Below are positions 35,892 to 45,205 of a stretch of DNA of 64,000 nucleotides, one piece after another. The notes beneath the pieces are model-generated. The model did no database searches. It saw nothing but the letters and a program-made list of their open reading frames with translations, and had not been told where the DNA came from. Position numbers and translations under genes: made by a program. Numbering within the stretch: position 1 is the stretch's first letter; every line of letters starts with the position of its first letter. This stretch comes from Maribacter sp. (GTDB lineage Bacteria; Bacteroidota; Bacteroidia; Flavobacteriales; Flavobacteriaceae): NCBI GenBank assembly GCA_020629415.1, contig JAHDDL010000012.1:1-64000 (forward strand). The letters run 5' to 3'.

Positions 35892-37427
35892 CTACCCCAA
35901 CCAACCCTCTCTATCTAAAGATCGGTATTGAATGGCCTCAGAAATATGGTTGCCATCTAAATTATCTGCACCACCAAGGTCTGCAATGGTTCGTGCCACT
36001 TTTAATATTCTATCGTACGCCCTAGCAGAAAGGTTCAATCTTTCCATGGCGTTTTTCAACAAAGCTTTAGAATTATCATCTAGCTTACAATATTCACGAA
36101 TCTGTTTTGTATTCATTTGAGCATTATAATGCACATTTTCCAAACCGGCAAATCTTGCCGTCTGTACTTCTCTAGCAGCAGTTACCCGCTTTCTTATAGC
36201 TACACTACTCTCCCCTTTTCGTTCTTCCGATAATTTTTCGAACGGTACTGGAGTTACTTCAATGTGAATATCGATTCTATCCAGTAAAGGACCCGATATC
36301 TTACTTAAGTAGCGTTGCATTTCTGCAGGTGATGAAGTTACCGGAGCATCCGGATCGTTAAAATATCCGCCCGGACTAGGGTTCATACTGGCTACCAACA
36401 TAAAACTACTTGGATAGGTAACCGTAAAACGGGCACGGGAAATGGTTACTTCCCTATCTTCTAAAGGTTGGCGCATTACCTCTAATACTCCACGCTTAAA
36501 TTCTGGCAATTCATCTAAAAACAAAACCCCGTTATGCGATAAGGATATTTCACCTGGTTGCGGATATGCTCCACCACCTACCAATGCTACATCTGAAATG
36601 GTGTGATGGGGACTTCTAAATGGTCGCTGACTCATTAGCCCCATATTTTTAATCTTACCAACAACACTGTGAATTTTGGTGGTCTCCAGCGCTTCATGCA
36701 AGGTCATTGGCGGTAAAATTGATGGCAATCTCTTTGCCAGCATTGTTTTACCTGCTCCGGGCGGACCAATTAAAATTATATTATGACCTCCCGCAGCTGC
36801 AATCTCCATACAACGCTTAATACTTTCTTGCCCCTTAACATCGGAAAAATCAAATTCAGGAAAATCCAGGTTTTTATAAAATTCTTCCCTTGTATCTATG
36901 ATGGTTTGTTCAAGTGCAGTGCCTTGATCGAAGAAATCTAAAACTTGTTTAATATTATCTACCCCGTAAACTTTTAAATCTCCAACAATAGCAGCTTCTT
37001 TGGCATTGGTCGTTGGTAAAATAAAACCTGTAAACCCTTCTTCTTGTGCTTTGATCGCAATTGGTAACGCCCCTTTAATAGGCTGTAGGCTACCATCTAA
37101 AGACAACTCGCCCATGATGATATACTTTTCAATGTCCTCTGATTTTATTTGACTAGATGCAGCCAAAATTCCGATAGCCAGGGTAAGGTCATAAGCGGAA
37201 CCTTCTTTTCGAAGATCTGCCGGAGCCATATTTATAGTGATTTTTTTACCAGGAATTTTATATCCGTTGTTCTGGAGTGCAGCAGCTATTCTATAATTAC
37301 TTTCTTTAATTGCATTGTCTGGCAGTCCTACCAAATGATAACCAATTCCTTTGTCGATATTTACTTCTACAACAATGGTTGTAGCCTCAACGCCAAATAC
37401 CGCACTCCCATAAACTTTTGTAAGCAT
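35892..37427 (-). CDS. comM: YifB/ComM-family Mg-chelatase-like AAA+ ATPase
   Basis: 511 residues. N-terminal Lon-protease-like domain (VYGSAVFGVEATTIVVEVNIDKG), then the AAA+ core with Walker A IGPPGAGKTMLAKRLP (about residues 215-230), Walker B LFLDELPEF and sensor region ASMNPSPGGYF, and a C-terminal Mg-chelatase-like helical domain. In Haemophilus and Vibrio, ComM is a helicase that extends branch migration in natural transformation. It begins 2 bases after the stop of the penicillin acylase gene. A degenerate copy of its 3' end lies just downstream. Confidence 0.94.
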   Translation of the reverse strand: MLTKVYGSAVFGVEATTIVVEVNIDKGIGYHLVGLPDNAIKESNYRIAAALQNNGYKIPGKKITINMAPADLRKEGSAYDLTLAIGILAASSQIKSEDIEKYIIMGELSLDGSLQPIKGALPIAIKAQEEGFTGFILPTTNAKEAAIVGDLKVYGVDNIKQVLDFFDQGTALEQTIIDTREEFYKNLDFPEFDFSDVKGQESIKRCMEIAAAGGHNIILIGPPGAGKTMLAKRLPSILPPMTLHEALETTKIHSVVGKIKNMGLMSQRPFRSPHHTISDVALVGGGAYPQPGEISLSHNGVLFLDELPEFKRGVLEVMRQPLEDREVTISRARFTVTYPSSFMLVASMNPSPGGYFNDPDAPVTSSPAEMQRYLSKISGPLLDRIDIHIEVTPVPFEKLSEERKGESSVAIRKRVTAAREVQTARFAGLENVHYNAQMNTKQIREYCKLDDNSKALLKNAMERLNLSARAYDRILKVARTIADLGGADNLDGNHISEAIQYRSLDREGWLG

Positions 37428-37429
37428 TT

Positions 37430-39823
37430 TTAATCCTTTGGCTTAAAAATAAGGATTTCTTTACTCTTTTGAATTTCAACCTTGTTCATCATCATTTTAC
37501 GAAACTCACCGTTAACATACATTTCGGCCTGATTTCTGTAATGTTTGCTAAACGGATTACCCGATTGACCGGTCGGTAAGATACTTATACTATTTTCTAC
37601 ATCCGAAAAATCTACGAGCCTTCTTGTTGAAGGTCCTGACGTAGTTTTATAAAACCCCGTTTTGTCATAGGAAAACGCCAAATTATTAATTACCTCTCTT
37701 GTGCCATTTACCGAAAAGGGACCTACGTTAAAAAATGAACGTAAAGCAGCTATTTGACCTATAGGATGTGGATGCTCTATACTATGCACCCTCTCCCATC
37801 GCCAATAATCCATGTTATTTCCAAAATCTTTTTCCAACGAAATAATGGCATCCATAAAAGATGTATTTACAATAGCAGCTATATCTTCTTGAATACCGGC
37901 CGTATTCACATTATCTAACCATATAGATTCTTCATCCTTGGAAAGTGGTGCAATTAATCGCTTTACAAAATGGGTACCTAAAAATTGCTTGAACAATGCT
38001 TCACCTAATTCATCTTCAAAAGTATTTTCTAAAAAATAATATACCCATCTATTGTAAATTGTGGCCTCAATTGAAGTTAGTTCATAATTGCCCGTCCACA
38101 TTTTTAAACTATCAATGGCCTTTAATCCATTTTCGCTTAATAAAGAGACATCAATGTATTTAGATAAATTGGTTACAATTTCTGGATCTACGGATGAAAT
38201 AACGTCGGTTATCATATCACTTGCGGCATCTAGGTCCCAGTCATTCTTAGGTTCTAAAAGTTGTACTATTCGCTTACCTCTGTTTTCTGGCAAATAATAG
38301 CCCGGGTATAGCATACCGGCAATAGAATCTGGTTGATTATTAGCGGAATACACATAGTTGTTCGGCGGATTTATAGCCTGCGGATTCTTATTAAAAGGTA
38401 TAAATTTCTTGTCTACCGGAAGCCCTTTACCGACTTCAAATACCATCTTGGTATTGACCGAATCAGGAATCTCATATAGTTGCGCCGTTGCAAACCAAGC
38501 TACGTTACCCTCATCATCGCCATACATAATATTTAAACCCGGAGCATGAATTTTTGGTAATGCTTTTTTGAACTCCGTTAGATTATCGGCATGGCTTAAA
38601 CCAAACAGTGCATCTATAACCTTATTCTCCATTTGGGTATATAACCATGACATTGCAATAGGTCTTTCTCCCTGTATTTGATCGGCTATTCCATTAAGAA
38701 TTGGCCCGTGGTTCGTTTTTTTATAAGTAAAAGCTACATCAGAAGAATCTTTAACCTTAAAAGTCTTTGTTATTATTTCATAGTCAACATAACCGTTATC
38801 GGACAAATATTGATTCTCATTATCAGGATTGTTCTTTTCAAAATAAAAATCCACATCATCATTTTCAAACATGGTTAGACCGTAAGCAACTTTTCGATTA
38901 TGTCCCAACAATGGAAAAGGAATTCCTGCAATATGATACCCATATTTAGAATATGTTGGGGTTTCCACGTGAGCCTCGAACCAAACGGATGGCTGAGAAA
39001 ACCCAATGTGGGGATCATTGGCAAAAATGACCTTTCCATTCTTTGTTTTCTCAGGTGCAATAACCCAGCTATTACTACCCTCGAATAAAGGAATATCCAA
39101 AGCTCCTAAAGCTTTGTTTACTGAAGCAGTAAGATTATTTTGAATAGTGTCTGATGAAGTAGGGTTATAGTTCTTGATCCATTCCGTATCAACGCTAGAA
39201 CCTACATGCAAACCATTTAAATATTCAGGTCCTAACTTGGCGTTTATAGTTGTCAATAAAGGATCTGTTTTATGAGCCATAGCGAAACTAAAAGCCATAT
39301 AACCAATAGTATTATAAACATCTTCCAGTACAAATTCTTTTTTATCGATACCGGTTAGATAGAACTCTACCGGTGTTGGTCCTTCTTTTATAAATTGATT
39401 GATGCCGTCTAAGTAGGCTTTAGCCAAAATAACACCAACATCACTCTCATCTGCATTATTTGCTGTCAGTTTAGAGGCATCTGCAATACCTAGAGATAAA
39501 AAGAATTTATCGGTACCTATTAAATCTGCACCAAATACTTCTGACAGACCACCACTAGCAATTCTTCTAAGCAGTTCCATTTGCCAAAGACGATCTTGTG
39601 CATGAACATATCCTAAGGTTCTAAAGGCATCTTCTTCGTTCTCTCCATAAATATGAGGAACTCCGTAATCGTCATAATAGACGTTTACCTCTTTTTCAAG
39701 ATCGGAAAGCTCTTTTTCACCTGAATAATCCGGTTTTAGAGTGTAAGCAAATACTCCGACAACAATAATCAGAAGGGTAATAATAACCAATAGGAAGGCT
39801 CCTATTTTTTTAAAATTTTTCAT
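37430..39823 (-). CDS. Penicillin acylase family protein
   Basis: 797 residues. An N-terminal membrane segment (IGAFLLVIITLLIIVVGVFAYTL) probably acts as signal or anchor. The alpha region has VYYDDYGVPHIYGENEEDAFRTLGYVHAQDRLWQM, typical of the family. The autoprocessing site and nucleophile are in EGSNSWVIAP, with Ser at about residue 249, followed by FANDPHIGF of the beta chain. These Ntn hydrolases cleave amide bonds such as those of N-acyl-homoserine lactones or beta-lactam side chains; the substrate is not predictable. Confidence 0.93.
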   Translation of the reverse strand: MKNFKKIGAFLLVIITLLIIVVGVFAYTLKPDYSGEKELSDLEKEVNVYYDDYGVPHIYGENEEDAFRTLGYVHAQDRLWQMELLRRIASGGLSEVFGADLIGTDKFFLSLGIADASKLTANNADESDVGVILAKAYLDGINQFIKEGPTPVEFYLTGIDKKEFVLEDVYNTIGYMAFSFAMAHKTDPLLTTINAKLGPEYLNGLHVGSSVDTEWIKNYNPTSSDTIQNNLTASVNKALGALDIPLFEGSNSWVIAPEKTKNGKVIFANDPHIGFSQPSVWFEAHVETPTYSKYGYHIAGIPFPLLGHNRKVAYGLTMFENDDVDFYFEKNNPDNENQYLSDNGYVDYEIITKTFKVKDSSDVAFTYKKTNHGPILNGIADQIQGERPIAMSWLYTQMENKVIDALFGLSHADNLTEFKKALPKIHAPGLNIMYGDDEGNVAWFATAQLYEIPDSVNTKMVFEVGKGLPVDKKFIPFNKNPQAINPPNNYVYSANNQPDSIAGMLYPGYYLPENRGKRIVQLLEPKNDWDLDAASDMITDVISSVDPEIVTNLSKYIDVSLLSENGLKAIDSLKMWTGNYELTSIEATIYNRWVYYFLENTFEDELGEALFKQFLGTHFVKRLIAPLSKDEESIWLDNVNTAGIQEDIAAIVNTSFMDAIISLEKDFGNNMDYWRWERVHSIEHPHPIGQIAALRSFFNVGPFSVNGTREVINNLAFSYDKTGFYKTTSGPSTRRLVDFSDVENSISILPTGQSGNPFSKHYRNQAEMYVNGEFRKMMMNKVEIQKSKEILIFKPKD

Positions 39824-39931
39824 AGTTCAGTTTGGGGGAATTGTTCCCAAGTTAAAACTATTTTTTACATAAAACACTTCGCAACCCTGCTTTTTATTGA
39901 CAAGTAGTCAACATCTTACAAAAGCTATAAA

Positions 39932-41893
39932 CTATTTATTATTCCTTAATCCTTCTAATAGCCAATTCTTATAAGTTGGAACATCAGAATTTTGAATGGA
40001 CGTATTCAATACTTTCAAGTCTGGTGACAACAACACATAGAAAGGTTGGGAAATAGAACCAAAATTAACATCTTGAAAAGTACCCCATTTTTGGGCAATG
40101 TTATTTATTTCTTTTATACGACCACTTTCAAACTGATAATTAAACTGCTCTTCTTCCGGTAGCTGTTGTCTGTCATCCGTATATAATGAAATAAGTACAT
40201 AGTTCTCTTTTATGATCGGGAAAACCTCAGAATCGCTCCATACGTTTTCCTCCATCTTTCTACAGTTTACACATGCCCAACCCGTAAAATCCAAAAGAAT
40301 AGGTTTATTTACCTCTTTAGCATACGCCAAACCTTCATCAAAATCCTTGAAGCAATCTATACCTAAGGGACAATCGCTCTCTTGTTCAAAAATGCTATAA
40401 AACTCAGGCGGGGGAAATCCACTTAATAGTTTTAAGTTGGTAATCTTAGTAACTCCCAAAATCATATAAATAGTAAATACAGCACTTACAAAAGCAGCTA
40501 CTTTTCTACCTAAAGACAACTTCTTAACCGGACCATCATGCGGAAATTTATACAGTCCAAATAAATATAAAGTCATTGCTATACCTAGCACTAACCAAAT
40601 ACCCAAAAATATCTCCCGCTTTAAAATACCCCAATGCCCTACTAAGTCCGCATTAGATAAAAATTTAAGAGCCAGACCTATTTCTAAAAAGCCTAATACT
40701 ACTTTTACAGTGGTCATCCACCCACCAGATTTTGGTAGAGAATTTAACCAAGCCGGGAACAAGGCGAACAATGCAAAAGGCAATGCCAATGCTACACCAA
40801 AACCGGTCATGCCTGCGGTAAGGTTAGAAGCAACTTCACCTTCCGCCAAAGTTGTACCGCCTAGTAGACCTCCCAAGATAGGACCAGTACAAGAAAAAGA
40901 TACAATAGCTAATGTGACGGCCATAAAAAATATACCCAAAACACCACCAACCTTTGTAGAGGCATCATCCATTTTATTTGCCCATGAGCTTGGCAACGTT
41001 AGTTCATAGTATCCAAAAAAGGAAAAAGCAAAGAATATGAAGATTACAAAGAACAATAGGTTTAACCATACGTTCGTTGCAATAGAATTAAGTATTTGGG
41101 AATCTACAGAATCAAACAAATGAAATGGCAGACTTAATAAAAAGTAAATTAGTATTATAAAAAAGCCATACAACAATGCATTGACAATTCCTTTAGATTT
41201 TTTCTGGGAGTGTTTTGTAAAAAAAGAGACCGTTAAAGGTATCATAGGAAACACGCACGGAGTCAACAAGGCTATTAATCCGCCAAGAAAACCCAAGCCA
41301 AAAATAACCCAGATATTAGTGCTTGTAGCTATAGTATCTTGACCTTGGGTAAGTAGCTCTCTATTTTTTAAATCTAATCGTAACTTCTGCCCTAGCCCTA
41401 GACTTCTGTCATCAACAGTAGATACAAGCTCTGCAGTGGAACCATCTAATGTAAACACGAACTTTTTGTCCATGGGAATACAAACCTCCTCACATACCTG
41501 AAAAAACAAGTCTACATCTATTTGATTGATTGCAGGATCTAATATTTTAATACGCTGTTTAAATGTTGCATACTCTTTAAAATACGTTTCTTCTACCTCA
41601 AAAACTTCGCTGTACTCCTTAATAGTTTCACTTTCGGTCGTTCCGCCCAAAAGTTCATAAGCAATACCATTTCCGTTATAGGTAAAATCACTGGGTAAAG
41701 AGCCAAATTCAGATGTAAATTGGGAATACATGTGCCATCCATCTAAAATTTTAGCTTGCATTACCAATTCATACTCCGAGTCGGAAATTTTATTAATTTG
41801 CTGTTCCCAAACTACGGGTTCATCTTCTGTTTGTGCGAAAGTACCAAGTGGCAAAACGACAATAAAAAGTAGTAAAGCAAAAAATCTAATCAT
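39932..41893 (-). CDS. dsbD: Thiol:disulfide interchange protein DsbD-like
   Basis: 653 residues. Signal peptide; an N-terminal periplasmic domain with VCEEVCIPMDKKF (two Cys); eight membrane helices from about residue 195 with paired Cys in TPCVFPMIP and SCTGPILGG; and a C-terminal thioredoxin domain with WACVNCRKME near residue 540. It carries electrons from the cytosol to periplasmic thiol proteins. All three Cys pairs needed for the relay are present. Its start overlaps the tilS stop by 8 bases. Confidence 0.94.
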   Translation of the reverse strand: MIRFFALLLFIVVLPLGTFAQTEDEPVVWEQQINKISDSEYELVMQAKILDGWHMYSQFTSEFGSLPSDFTYNGNGIAYELLGGTTESETIKEYSEVFEVEETYFKEYATFKQRIKILDPAINQIDVDLFFQVCEEVCIPMDKKFVFTLDGSTAELVSTVDDRSLGLGQKLRLDLKNRELLTQGQDTIATSTNIWVIFGLGFLGGLIALLTPCVFPMIPLTVSFFTKHSQKKSKGIVNALLYGFFIILIYFLLSLPFHLFDSVDSQILNSIATNVWLNLLFFVIFIFFAFSFFGYYELTLPSSWANKMDDASTKVGGVLGIFFMAVTLAIVSFSCTGPILGGLLGGTTLAEGEVASNLTAGMTGFGVALALPFALFALFPAWLNSLPKSGGWMTTVKVVLGFLEIGLALKFLSNADLVGHWGILKREIFLGIWLVLGIAMTLYLFGLYKFPHDGPVKKLSLGRKVAAFVSAVFTIYMILGVTKITNLKLLSGFPPPEFYSIFEQESDCPLGIDCFKDFDEGLAYAKEVNKPILLDFTGWACVNCRKMEENVWSDSEVFPIIKENYVLISLYTDDRQQLPEEEQFNYQFESGRIKEINNIAQKWGTFQDVNFGSISQPFYVLLSPDLKVLNTSIQNSDVPTYKNWLLEGLRNNK

Positions 41894-43199
41894 GTAATTC
41901 TATTTTTAATATCTCCTGGTTAACATCTTCCACTCTAAACCGATGATCAGCACGCATGCCTATTACCCAAACTATTTGCTCACCTGAGCATAACAACCAA
42001 GTTTTTTCTTTTGTCAAGACATCAACTTTCTCATCTTTAAAAAACTTTGCAAGTTTCTTTTTCCTGTTTAATCCTAATGGATAAAAGTAGTCGCCAGATT
42101 TCCATTTTCTTACGCTCAGCGGATACCTTATAGCATTCTTTTGAACAAATATTTCACTATTCGTATTATCAAAACGCTCAAAAACAGACATAAATTTTAA
42201 ATTCAACGGTAAGTTCAAAGGTACTTCTTCTTCAGTAATAAAATATTCCTGCCTATCTAATTTACTTTCGTCTATGGATGACAAAATTAATACGTCACGA
42301 TTTTTTACCAGCACATGAGAACTAGATACCAATTGTTTACCCGAAAGCCCATCTAACAAAGCCTCTAGGTTTTTCATCTCCTTAAATCCGTATGAACTGA
42401 ACAAACCAAATAAATAGGTAGACAAAGGCTTTAATTCCTTCAACTTTGAAATTTTCACTTCTACCCTTTCGCCTTTTTTAACAAAGAGTTCATCTTTAAG
42501 GTTTTGTAGATATGCCGATGCAATAACTTCGGTTTGCCCTAAATAATCTAAAGTACTTTTAAAATTTTCCGTAAAAGTAGGATGCAGTTCTTTTAATTTG
42601 GGTATAATCTCTAATCTAATTTTATTTCGCAAATATTTAGCATCGGCATTACTGGCATCTTCTCGCCATTTCAACCTTTGCCCTTTTGCAAATACCTCTA
42701 ATTCTTGCCTACTAAAAGGTAACAAAGGCCTTCTGATATTATTTATTTTAGCGGGAATCCCCGTTAAACCTTCAATACCAGTTCCTCTAGATAAATTGAT
42801 TAAAAAAGTTTCTAAATTATCGCTGGCATGATGCGCCGTTAACAAATAAGAAATATTATGTTCTTTCATTAACTGGGCAAACCAAGTATAACGTAATTCC
42901 CTTGCTGCCATTTGTACAGATACCTTGTGCTGATTTACATAGCCAAGCGTATCAAAATGGGTTACAAAAATTTCATTACCAATTTCCCGTGCAATATTTC
43001 GCACAAAAACTTCATCACCATCACTAGCTTTTCCCCGCAGTCTAAAATTACAATGTGCAATAGAAAAATTTAATTTTAACAGCTGGCATAATTCTACGAG
43101 CACCGAACTATCCAGACCACCGCTACATGCAATTATGAAATGATTATCCAGCAATTCCGGAAAAGAATCTTCAATATGTTTTTTAAAAGCCTTTAACAC
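41886..43199 (-). CDS. tilS: tRNA(Ile)-lysidine synthase
   Basis: 437 residues. PP-loop ATP site ACSGGLDSSVLVEL near residue 27 and the following HCNFRLRGKASDGDE, then the TilS N-terminal domain and a C-terminal substrate-binding domain (SVRKWKSGDYFYPLGLNRKKKLAKFF). It places lysidine at C34 of the CAU tRNA for isoleucine and is essential in most bacteria. Overlaps dsbD by 8 bases, so the two are translationally coupled though unrelated in function. Confidence 0.95.
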   Translation of the reverse strand: MLKAFKKHIEDSFPELLDNHFIIACSGGLDSSVLVELCQLLKLNFSIAHCNFRLRGKASDGDEVFVRNIAREIGNEIFVTHFDTLGYVNQHKVSVQMAARELRYTWFAQLMKEHNISYLLTAHHASDNLETFLINLSRGTGIEGLTGIPAKINNIRRPLLPFSRQELEVFAKGQRLKWREDASNADAKYLRNKIRLEIIPKLKELHPTFTENFKSTLDYLGQTEVIASAYLQNLKDELFVKKGERVEVKISKLKELKPLSTYLFGLFSSYGFKEMKNLEALLDGLSGKQLVSSSHVLVKNRDVLILSSIDESKLDRQEYFITEEEVPLNLPLNLKFMSVFERFDNTNSEIFVQKNAIRYPLSVRKWKSGDYFYPLGLNRKKKLAKFFKDEKVDVLTKEKTWLLCSGEQIVWVIGMRADHRFRVEDVNQEILKIELHD

Positions 43200-43275
43200 A
43201 AGACAAAGGTAACGAAGTCCCTTAATTTAATAGGAAAGCCTAAGATTAATTTAACTTGTAAAAAATTGAATTAAA

Positions 43276-43812
43276 TTATGAAATAGCCTTTACAAAAGAG
43301 GCTACCTTATCTGCGTGAACCTTGGCCAACTCTTCATTGGTAATACCGTTGACTTCATCAAAATTTTCTCCATATTTAGGTAACGAAAAAGATGCAACCA
43401 CCGTTCCTTGAAACCTTGCAAGTAATTTTTCTGTAATTTCCAACGCACCAATAGCACCACGACCACCATTAGAAGTAGCCATTAACAGTATTTTCTTATC
43501 TGACAAAAACTTTACATCTAAACGAGATAACCAGTCTAACGTGTTTTTAAAATATGCCGAAGGAAAACTATTGTGTTCGTTTACGGCAATGATCAATCCT
43601 TCTGCATTGGTAATTTCATTCTTAAATTCTACGAGTGAATTTGAGAATCTACTTTCATTTTCCAAATCTTGACTGTACATTGGAAATGGATACTTTGACA
43701 TATCTCTCAACTTTACTTCCTGCCCTTTAATTAGACTAGCGGTATACTTCACCAATTTATAATTAATGGATACTGAAGAATTGCTCCCCGCAAATGCCAA
43801 AATGTAACTCAT
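43276..43812 (-). CDS. NADPH-dependent FMN reductase family protein
   Basis: 178 residues, flavodoxin-like fold. The FMN phosphate loop is ILAFAGSNSSVSINYKLV at residues 4-21 and the second flavin segment LIIAVNEHNSFPSAYFKNTLDWLSR resembles the family pattern (PEYNGSxPGxLKNALDW). Likely a cytosolic quinone or azo reductase-type flavoprotein. It stands alone, divergent from the acyltransferase gene. Confidence 0.88.
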   Translation of the reverse strand: MSYILAFAGSNSSVSINYKLVKYTASLIKGQEVKLRDMSKYPFPMYSQDLENESRFSNSLVEFKNEITNAEGLIIAVNEHNSFPSAYFKNTLDWLSRLDVKFLSDKKILLMATSNGGRGAIGALEITEKLLARFQGTVVASFSLPKYGENFDEVNGITNEELAKVHADKVASFVKAIS

Positions 43813-43940
43813 AGACCTATTTTTATGTGTGATCGCTAATTTAACCCAATTACGGCAATCCTTAGAATATTTTATCTAATTTTACGGCTTTAAACATCCA
43901 AACTTACTGTTTTATAAGTATATAGGATATAATTGTTATA

Positions 43941-45125
43941 ATGAACAACTCTAAATCAAGATTGTTTTTTCTAGACGCTATAAGAGCGTGGGCCATTTTA
44001 ATGATGTTACAAGGCCATTTCATTGATGGTCTACTAGATAATGTATTTAGAGACGACTCTAATATGTTGTTCTCTACTTGGAAATATTTTAGAGGAATTA
44101 CCGCACCTGTATTCTTTACCGTATCTGGATTCATATTTACATATTTGCTCATTCGATCAAAAGAAACGGGTTGGTCTAACCCAAGAGTTAAAAAGGGTAT
44201 TAAACGTGGATTTGAATTATTGGTCATTGCATACCTTTTAAGAATGAACATTTTTGGTTTGTTCAAAGGTGAAATTTATGATTCTTTCTATTTGGTAGAC
44301 GTTCTGCATTGCATAGGACTTTCATTACTATTCATTATAGGATTTTACATTTTAACTTTTGCCAAGCAAAAATGGATTTTCCCCACCATACTGATGGTCA
44401 CAACACTTTTGCTATTTGTCTTTGAACCGGTTTATAAAACATCTAGCTTTGAATTTTTGCCGCAAGCACTAGCAAACTACTTAACAAAGGCCAATGGCTC
44501 GGTATTCACCATTATACCATGGCTAGGCTATGCAACAATAGGTAGTTTTATGTCGGTTATATTTTCCAAATATCAATACAGCAAAAACCTTTATAACTAC
44601 ATTGTACCAGCATATATAGTAACCGGACTATCATTACTATTTCTTTCTTCAGATTTTTTCCTTGCCATTTATGATGCTACGGGTATAACATTGTTTCAAG
44701 CTATTTTCAATAATAATTACTTGTTCATACGCTTAGGAGATGTACTTATTGTTTTTTCCATTTTCATTCTCCTAAGAAAATATTTAATGAATGCGACATG
44801 GCTTAGAATAGGTCAAAGCACCCTATCCATATACATTATACATTTTATAATCCTATATGGTAGTTTTACCGGATTAGGTTTGTACCGATTTTTTCATCAC
44901 TCATTAAATCCTTACGTTGTAGTACCGGGCGCCATTTTATTTATGATTGCAAGTACATATTTAGCCTTAAAATATGAAGACCACAAAGCACAGATTAAAT
45001 TTAACGTACGTTCCATTCTATCAACTACAAGAATTTATTTAGAACAGTTTGCGATCATAGTTTTTGAAATGCTAAGAAGTGGTACAGAAAAGGTATTACG
45101 CTTATTAGGCCTGACCAAGAACTAA
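43941..45125 (+). CDS. DUF1624/heparan-alpha-glucosaminide N-acetyltransferase-like membrane protein
   Basis: 394 residues with about ten membrane helices. The N terminus SRLFFLDAIRAWAILMMLQGHFIDGLLD has the Asp-x-x-Arg and conserved His typical of this transmembrane acyltransferase group, and RGITAPVFFTVSGFIFTYLL follows. Members use acyl-CoA to acylate sugars or lipids across the membrane. Substrate unknown. Single gene ended by a strong terminator. Confidence 0.82.
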   Translation: MNNSKSRLFFLDAIRAWAILMMLQGHFIDGLLDNVFRDDSNMLFSTWKYFRGITAPVFFTVSGFIFTYLLIRSKETGWSNPRVKKGIKRGFELLVIAYLLRMNIFGLFKGEIYDSFYLVDVLHCIGLSLLFIIGFYILTFAKQKWIFPTILMVTTLLLFVFEPVYKTSSFEFLPQALANYLTKANGSVFTIIPWLGYATIGSFMSVIFSKYQYSKNLYNYIVPAYIVTGLSLLFLSSDFFLAIYDATGITLFQAIFNNNYLFIRLGDVLIVFSIFILLRKYLMNATWLRIGQSTLSIYIIHFIILYGSFTGLGLYRFFHHSLNPYVVVPGAILFMIASTYLALKYEDHKAQIKFNVRSILSTTRIYLEQFAIIVFEMLRSGTEKVLRLLGLTKN

Positions 45126-45152
45126 CAGCCTCAAATGAAGCTTATACAACAC

Positions 45153-45182
45153 AAAAAAAGGCAGCCAAATGGCTGCCTTTTT
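45153..45182. terminator. Bidirectional intrinsic terminator
   Basis: AAAAAGGCAGCC (45155-45166) pairs perfectly with GGCTGCCTTTTT (45171-45182) around AAAT. It separates the converging acyltransferase and lpdA genes. Confidence 0.9.
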
Positions 45183-45205
45183 CATTACTATATTATTCTA
45201 TCTAC

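Noticed and set aside
43904..44266. 120-codon frame on the minus strand overlapping the acyltransferase start
   Set aside because: The plus-strand acyltransferase has a proper N-terminal family motif here, so the antisense frame is a shadow.
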